A DNA stretch of 31,201 bases. Source: Lachnospiraceae bacterium. Its GTDB lineage: Bacteria; Bacillota_A; Clostridia; Lachnospirales; Lachnospiraceae. The first letter of the stretch is position 1. Each line of letters starts with the position of its first letter. Position numbers and translations under genes: made by a program. Below, piece after piece: positions 27,422-31,201 of this stretch. The notes under the pieces were generated by a model. That model was given only the letters and a program-made list of their open reading frames with translations, ran no database searches and was not told the origin of the DNA. The DNA lies in NCBI GenBank assembly GCA_016291475.1, contig JAEEXJ010000030.1:1-31201 (forward strand), in the 5' to 3' direction.

Positions 27422-27692
27422 TAGGAGACTGCGGGACCCGAAAAACAGCAGGGTCCCGCTCTCTCATTAAGCATATACCGTTTCCCCTCGCCGACTTAAT
27501 CAATTAAGTAAGTTTCGGGTTCGGAACCGCCAAAAGGCAAAAAGGAATTCCCGTGAAATACTTTCCTACAGGTTCCGGCATCTCCCACCGGTGGCATCGG
27601 GCCCGTGACAGCCCATTTTTTTACGCATTATCCCTTTCCCCACGGAAAGGCGACGCGCCATCAGTTCGGGCGCATATTATATGTTATTTTTT
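27422..27692 (+). ncRNA. Candidate structured noncoding RNA (family not identified)
   Basis: A GC-rich block in an AT-rich, gene-free gap. Plus-strand structure includes: hairpin GCGGGACCC (27431-27439)/GGGTCCCGC (27451-27459); ACTTAAT/ATTAAGT (27494-27509); a three-way junction closed by CGGAACC (27522-27528)/GGTTCCG (27571-27577), holding GCC-AAAA-GGC (27529-27538) and AGGAA/TTCCT (27543-27547/27563-27567); GGGC/GCCC (27599-27614) followed by seven T; CCTTTCC/GGAAAGG (27633-27650); and GCGCC/GGCGC (27655-27673) followed by T-rich sequence. Loops are A-rich on the plus strand, favouring that orientation. No open frame fits. I could not match it with confidence to a known family. The raiA RNA, a large clostridial structured RNA, is one to test. 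No clear promoter is seen. Confidence 0.5.
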
Positions 27693-28080
27693 GAGATGTT
27701 AAAAATGGATTATTATTGATGTTGCAAAATATTATTCGGAATTGAAGATTTCCGTAAAAGATAAGCCCGGCGTGCAATGTGAAAAAATGCATGCGGTTCT
27801 TTTTGCCCGCAGATAGGATGCCGCGGGCGTTAGAAGTGTGTAATACCGGCGTTTTGCCGGCCATATATCCTCTTCATCTCCTTTCCGCCGATTATTAGCG
27901 GAAGATGCTCTATGATTATCCTTTTTAATCCCCGAAACCCGCAATGGGCAAATTTACCGATTTTTCAATGACACTCACGTCATAACCCTTTACAAAAACA
28001 TCCGAAAGTACGATATATATGGAAACAGACCGGTTTAGTGATTATTTTTTCATAAAGATTATTACCTTAACCGAAATAGT
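27693..28080. other. Gene-free AT-rich region with three short hairpins
   Basis: No convincing gene. Three perfect hairpins occur: GCCCGC (27805-27810)/GCGGGC (27823-27828), CCGGC-GTTTT-GCCGG (27846-27860), and TTCCGC (27883-27888)/GCGGAA (27898-27903). A minus-strand 67-codon frame from ATG 27864 has an AGAGGA ribosome-site-like sequence but an unremarkable product. The rest is AT-rich without recognisable motifs. Confidence 0.4.
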
Positions 28081-28103
28081 GTATAAATATACCAAAAACA
28101 CTG

Positions 28104-28132
28104 TTGACTGGTATAAAAAATAAGGCTATTAT
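28104..28132 (+). promoter_or_regulatory. Sigma-A promoter of mecA
   Basis: TTGACT (28104-28109), a 17-bp spacer, and TATTAT (28127-28132) are a strong match to consensus. RNA starts near 28139, giving a 25-nt leader with GGGGAGG. TATACC (28088-28093) and GGTATA (28110-28115) form an inverted repeat flanking the -35, a possible operator. Confidence 0.75.
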
Positions 28133-28163
28133 AGGAAAAATTTTAAAAAGGGGAGGAAAACCT

Positions 28164-28943
28164 ATGGAAATTGAAGTAATAGGCAATCTTCGCATCAAAT
28201 GCACCCTTACAAAAGAATACCTTGAGTCCCGCTGGATCAGTTTAAAAGACCTGGCATACGGAAATTACGCAGCCACTGAGTTGTTCAGAGATATAATCGA
28301 AGAGACCAAAGCACGTTTCGGAATCGATTTTCAGGCCAAAGAAAATCACCCTGTAATGATCGAGGCAGTACCCATGGGTGGAGATTCACTTGTAGTCTTC
28401 ATCAGCAAAGCCGAGGATGTGGACGAACTTGACACCAGATTCTCCAGATTCCTGCCCAAGCCCTTATCAGGAGGCATCACCCCCGATGAGGACGGAGACG
28501 ACGATTTCTTCGACGACGAAGAGGACGAGGATGCACTTGCAGGCTTCAGGCCTTTCTCCAAGCCCGACAAACCGGTGGTCAAAAAGACCGCTCCCACCTA
28601 CGGAAAGTCGTTCTTTGACCTTCTCGAACAGGAAAAAGAAAACATCCGAAACAGGGGCTGCATACTGACTGTAAGTTTCGACAGGCTGAGCGATCTGATC
28701 GAGCTTGCTTCCTCAAGCCTTAAATATGAAGGCGAGACCTCAGTATACAAGAACAAGGCGGACGGCAAGTACCTTCTCGTCATCTCGGCTACGGGAGACG
28801 ATTTTGCCAAGGTCATGAATTTCGCCGAGCAGGCAACCGAGTTCGGAACCACCAGGCTCGTTCCCAAAGCGGATGCGGGATTCCTTGATAACGGTTATGA
28901 TGTGATAATTGCGACAAAGGCCCTTCAAAAGCTGTCGGTATAA
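28164..28943 (+). CDS. mecA: Adaptor protein MecA
   Basis: ClpC adaptor of 259 aa that delivers substrates to the ClpCP protease; in Bacillus it controls competence. The N-terminal substrate-binding domain (residues 1-95) begins MEIEVIGNLRIKCTLT and includes AVPMGGDSLVVFISK. A very acidic linker (about 113-132, DEDGDDDFFDDEEDED) precedes the C-terminal ClpC-binding domain (about 155-259), with the conserved YKNKADGKYLLVI. I chose the ATG at 28164, which follows GGGGAGGAAAACCT; the longer frame starting at 28104 begins inside the -35 box. Single-gene unit with its own terminator. Substrates are unknown. Confidence 0.93.
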   Translation: MEIEVIGNLRIKCTLTKEYLESRWISLKDLAYGNYAATELFRDIIEETKARFGIDFQAKENHPVMIEAVPMGGDSLVVFISKAEDVDELDTRFSRFLPKPLSGGITPDEDGDDDFFDDEEDEDALAGFRPFSKPDKPVVKKTAPTYGKSFFDLLEQEKENIRNRGCILTVSFDRLSDLIELASSSLKYEGETSVYKNKADGKYLLVISATGDDFAKVMNFAEQATEFGTTRLVPKADAGFLDNGYDVIIATKALQKLSV

Positions 28944-28962
28944 GCGATCAAGACATAATGCG

Positions 28963-28998
28963 GCAGGTCGGAACGTGATTTCCGGCCTGCTGTTTTTA
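28963..28998 (+). terminator. Rho-independent terminator of mecA
   Basis: GCAGGTCGGAA (28963-28973) pairs with TTCCGGCCTGC (28980-28990), 11 bp with one G-U, loop of 6, then TGTTTTTA. It lies 20 bp past the mecA stop. Confidence 0.9.
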
Positions 28999-29010
28999 TA
29001 TGTCCGTTTA

Positions 29011-29019
29011 TGCTATAAT
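29011..29019 (+). promoter_or_regulatory. Extended -10 promoter of gdpP-rplI
   Basis: TGCTATAAT, perfect TATAAT with TGN, just after the mecA terminator. RNA would start near 29026, giving a leader of about 33 nt. The -35 position (TGTTTT) is poor and falls in the terminator's T run. Confidence 0.65.
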
Positions 29020-29058
29020 AAGTAGGATCTTTTTCTCCAAGTCAGAAAGGTAAAGGCA

Positions 29059-31116
29059 ATGATGAAAACCCGCTTGAAAGTTAAGGGGCACTTAAGATCT
29101 TATATGCGTTTCAGCATATATCTCGGTTTACTGCTCCTTGCCTTAAACGCAGCTATATTTCTTGTAAGTATTCAGGCCGGAGTGCTTCTGAGTGCTTTTA
29201 CTGTTTTCTATTTTGTGGTCACACTCACTCTCTATTACAACAACAAGCCCATGATCATGAACGAGCTTGTGAGTTTCGCCACCGAATACGGACAGATCCA
29301 GAGAAAACTCTTAAAGGAACTGGATATCCCCTACGCGCTTCTCGATGAAGACGGCAAAGTCATGTGGACCAACTATGCTTTCGAGACCGTAACCGAGATC
29401 GAAGGCAAGTTCAATAAATCCATCACCTCTTTATTCCCTGTTATCACAGGTGACAAACTCCCCAAGGATGAGGAAACTCCCGAAGCGGAATTTGACATCG
29501 AGCATCTCGGCAAGGATTACACCATCAAACTCAAAAGAATCCCCCTCAAGGAAATGGCTGAAAACAGCTCACTTATCGAGGCCGAGGGGTACAACGGTTA
29601 TCTGATTGCTATGTTCATGTTCGATAAGACCGCATTAAACATAGCCCTCCAGGAACTGGATGACCAGTCACTCTGCGTCGGCATGATCTACCTTGATAAT
29701 TTCGACGAGGCAATGGAAAGTGTCGAGGAAGTCAAGCAGAGCCTCCTTGCGGCACTTATAGACCGTAAGGTCAACAAGTACATCTCAAGCGTCGACGGCA
29801 TCTGCCGTAAGATGGAGAAGGATAAATACCTCGTCATCCTTAGGAAGAAAGCCATAACCGAGATGCAGGACAAGCATTTCGAACTCCTCAGTGATATCAA
29901 GACCGTTAAGATCGGTGAGAACAGTATGTCCGTGACCACCAGTATCGGACTCGGAACCGATGGTCTCACATATGCCCAGAACTATGAATACGCACGTAAC
30001 GCCATCGACCTTGCACTTGGCCGAGGCGGCGATCAGGCGGTCATTAAGACCAAGGATCAGGTTACTTATTACGGCGGAAAGTCACAAACAGTTGAAAAGA
30101 GTACAAGAGTCAAGGCGAGAGTAAAGGCACAGGCCCTCAGAGAGATCATCACAGCCAAAGAAAACGTACTCATCATGGGACACAGAAATCCCGATGCCGA
30201 TGCTTTCGGTGCTGCAGTAGGTATCTACTGTATCTCCAAAGTCCTCGGAAAGAATGCTTATATCGTAATGGATAATCCAAACGGCGATATACAGCCCATT
30301 GTCGATACATTCGTAAGCGGAAGCGAAGAATACGCGGACGTACTCATCACTTCCCAGCAGGCAATAGATTTCGCATCTACCGGTTCCGTACTCGTAGTCG
30401 TAGACGTTAACAAGCCTTCGATCACCGAGTGCCCCGACCTGATCAAGTATTGCAAGACCATCGTTGTACTCGATCACCACAGAGCAGGAAACGAAGTGAT
30501 TGAAAATGCTACCCTCTCCTACATCGAGCCTTACGCATCCAGCGCATGTGAGATGATCTCCGAGATCCTCCAGTATGCTGCGGATAACGTTAAGATCAGA
30601 CCCGAGGAAGCAGACTGCATGTACTCCGGAATCATGGTCGACTCTAACAACTTCCAGAGCAAAGCAGGTGTAAGAACATTTGAAGCAGCCGCATTCCTCA
30701 GAAGATGCGGTGCAGACGTAACAAGAGTCCGCAAGATGTTCAGAGCGGACGCATCAGAATATAAAGCTAAGGCAGATGCCGTATCACAGGCAGAGATCTA
30801 CCGCGGAGCATATGCGATAAGCATCTGTACCGCAGATGATTGTCCCAGCCCTACCGTCATCGGTGCACAGGCAGCCAACGAGCTTCTCAACATCAGAGGC
30901 ATAAAGGCAAGCTTCGTTCTCACGGAGTTCGGAAGCAAGATCCATATCAGTGCAAGATCCATAGACGAAGTCAACGTTCAGCTCATAATGGAACGTATGG
31001 GCGGAGGCGGACACCTCTCCGTTGCGGCATGTCAGCTTGAAGGAACACAGATAGAAGAAGCTATCGGTGAACTGAAAAATACAATAGATTCTATGATGGA
31101 AAGCGGTGAGATCTGA
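29059..31116 (+). CDS. gdpP: Cyclic-di-AMP phosphodiesterase GdpP
   Basis: Membrane-bound phosphodiesterase of 685 aa that hydrolyses c-di-AMP to pApA. Two N-terminal helices (about residues 18-37 and 41-61) are followed by a degenerate PAS domain (about 85-200), a degenerate GGDEF domain (about 205-340, no GGDEF motif) and the DHH/DHHA1 catalytic domains. Metal ligands are visible: His375, Asp379 and Asp381 ([11 protein letters not shown]), Asp in VVDVNKPS, and Asp472-His473-His474 (LDHHRAG). The substrate-binding GGGGH has His652. The start may be 29059 or the adjacent ATG at 29062, after AAAGGTAAAGG. It overlaps rplI by one base (TGATG), the common gdpP-rplI order. Confidence 0.96.
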   Translation: MMKTRLKVKGHLRSYMRFSIYLGLLLLALNAAIFLVSIQAGVLLSAFTVFYFVVTLTLYYNNKPMIMNELVSFATEYGQIQRKLLKELDIPYALLDEDGKVMWTNYAFETVTEIEGKFNKSITSLFPVITGDKLPKDEETPEAEFDIEHLGKDYTIKLKRIPLKEMAENSSLIEAEGYNGYLIAMFMFDKTALNIALQELDDQSLCVGMIYLDNFDEAMESVEEVKQSLLAALIDRKVNKYISSVDGICRKMEKDKYLVILRKKAITEMQDKHFELLSDIKTVKIGENSMSVTTSIGLGTDGLTYAQNYEYARNAIDLALGRGGDQAVIKTKDQVTYYGGKSQTVEKSTRVKARVKAQALREIITAKENVLIMGHRNPDADAFGAAVGIYCISKVLGKNAYIVMDNPNGDIQPIVDTFVSGSEEYADVLITSQQAIDFASTGSVLVVVDVNKPSITECPDLIKYCKTIVVLDHHRAGNEVIENATLSYIEPYASSACEMISEILQYAADNVKIRPEEADCMYSGIMVDSNNFQSKAGVRTFEAAAFLRRCGADVTRVRKMFRADASEYKAKADAVSQAEIYRGAYAISICTADDCPSPTVIGAQAANELLNIRGIKASFVLTEFGSKIHISARSIDEVNVQLIMERMGGGGHLSVAACQLEGTQIEEAIGELKNTIDSMMESGEI

Positions 31117-31201
31117 TGAAGATTATTTTACTCAAAGATGAAAAGAAATTAGGCAAGAAGGGCGATATCATCGAAGCAAGCGACGGATACGCAAGAAACT
31201 A
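31116..31201 (+). CDS. rplI: 50S ribosomal protein L9 (5' fragment)
   Basis: First 28 codons of L9, which binds 23S rRNA domain V at the base of the L1 stalk. The visible sequence [17 protein letters not shown], with [11 protein letters not shown] after it, is the family's conserved N-terminal RNA-binding domain. The ATG shares a base with the gdpP stop, with GGTGAG just upstream inside gdpP. The gene runs off the right edge; in Firmicutes a replicative helicase gene usually follows. Confidence 0.93.
   Translation, partial: MKIILLKDEKKLGKKGDIIEASDGYARN

Noticed and set aside
27520..27620. Cobalamin riboswitch on the plus strand
   Set aside because: GGAATTCCCGTGAAAT resembles the aptamer core, but no B12-box sequence or CCCGCCACTG element is present and no B12 gene is downstream.
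27661..27944. Two overlapping small minus-strand frames (67 and 70 codons) in the gap
   Set aside because: Compositions are unlike proteins of this genome, they overlap one another and cross hairpins. Only one has a ribosome-site-like sequence.

Overview
The window looks like chromosomal core sequence of a low-to-mid-GC anaerobic Firmicute, most likely a Lachnospiraceae member (Butyrivibrio-like). This rests on gene content: a DnaD/DnaC-type primosome pair, a QueT transporter, MecA, GdpP followed by rplI, a CD1871A-type small CXXC protein, an F-type ATP synthase with a Na+-type c subunit, and strong AGGAGG-like ribosome binding sites. No phage, CRISPR, tRNA or rRNA gene was recognised. The assignment is an inference from family resemblance, not a database match.

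Layout. (1) 1-1789, minus: dnaD then a dnaC-type helicase loader that runs off the left edge. They are preceded by a short region crowded with DnaA-box-like 9-mers. (2) 2059-3450, minus: murC, divergent from queT (3788, plus), which has a roughly 240-nt structured leader. (3) 4404-5543, plus: a transglutaminase-like lipoprotein. (4) A perfect 43-bp-arm palindrome (5553-5639) separates it from a minus-strand redox operon (10221 to 5643): a large membrane-anchored Lachnospiraceae-type protein, a TlpA-like thioredoxin, a 49-aa CXXC protein and a NapH/CcoG-like 4Fe-4S membrane protein. (5) 17488-10291, minus: the complete ATP synthase operon in the order atpZ, atpI, atpB, atpE, atpF, atpH, atpA, atpG, atpD, atpC, ending in a rho-independent terminator. 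(6) A plus-strand DUF402 gene (17623-18102) meets a second long palindrome (18120-18184) with the same core as the first. (7) 27323-18199, minus: a probable nine-kilobase operon, GH18 hydrolase, sua5, rpiB, upp, dCMP deaminase, SleB-like hydrolase, SbcD/YhaO-like nuclease and SbcC/YhaN-like ATPase. Several of its genes overlap at stop/start codons. (8) 27324-28163: about 840 bp with no convincing gene. It holds a GC-rich block with good RNA-like secondary structure on the plus strand and a second set of hairpins. (9) Plus: mecA, terminator, gdpP, and the start of rplI at the right edge.

How the parts work together: most of the window is housekeeping (replication initiation, cell-wall precursor synthesis, ATP synthesis, nucleotide salvage, tRNA t6A modification, c-di-AMP turnover). 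The less explained parts are the four-gene extracytoplasmic redox operon, the pair of near-leaderless promoters in front of atpZ and the 850-aa gene, the two REP/MITE-like palindromes at convergent gene ends, the DnaA-box-rich dnaD promoter region, and the candidate structured RNA at about 27422-27692. That RNA is the best candidate for something not covered by protein annotation.
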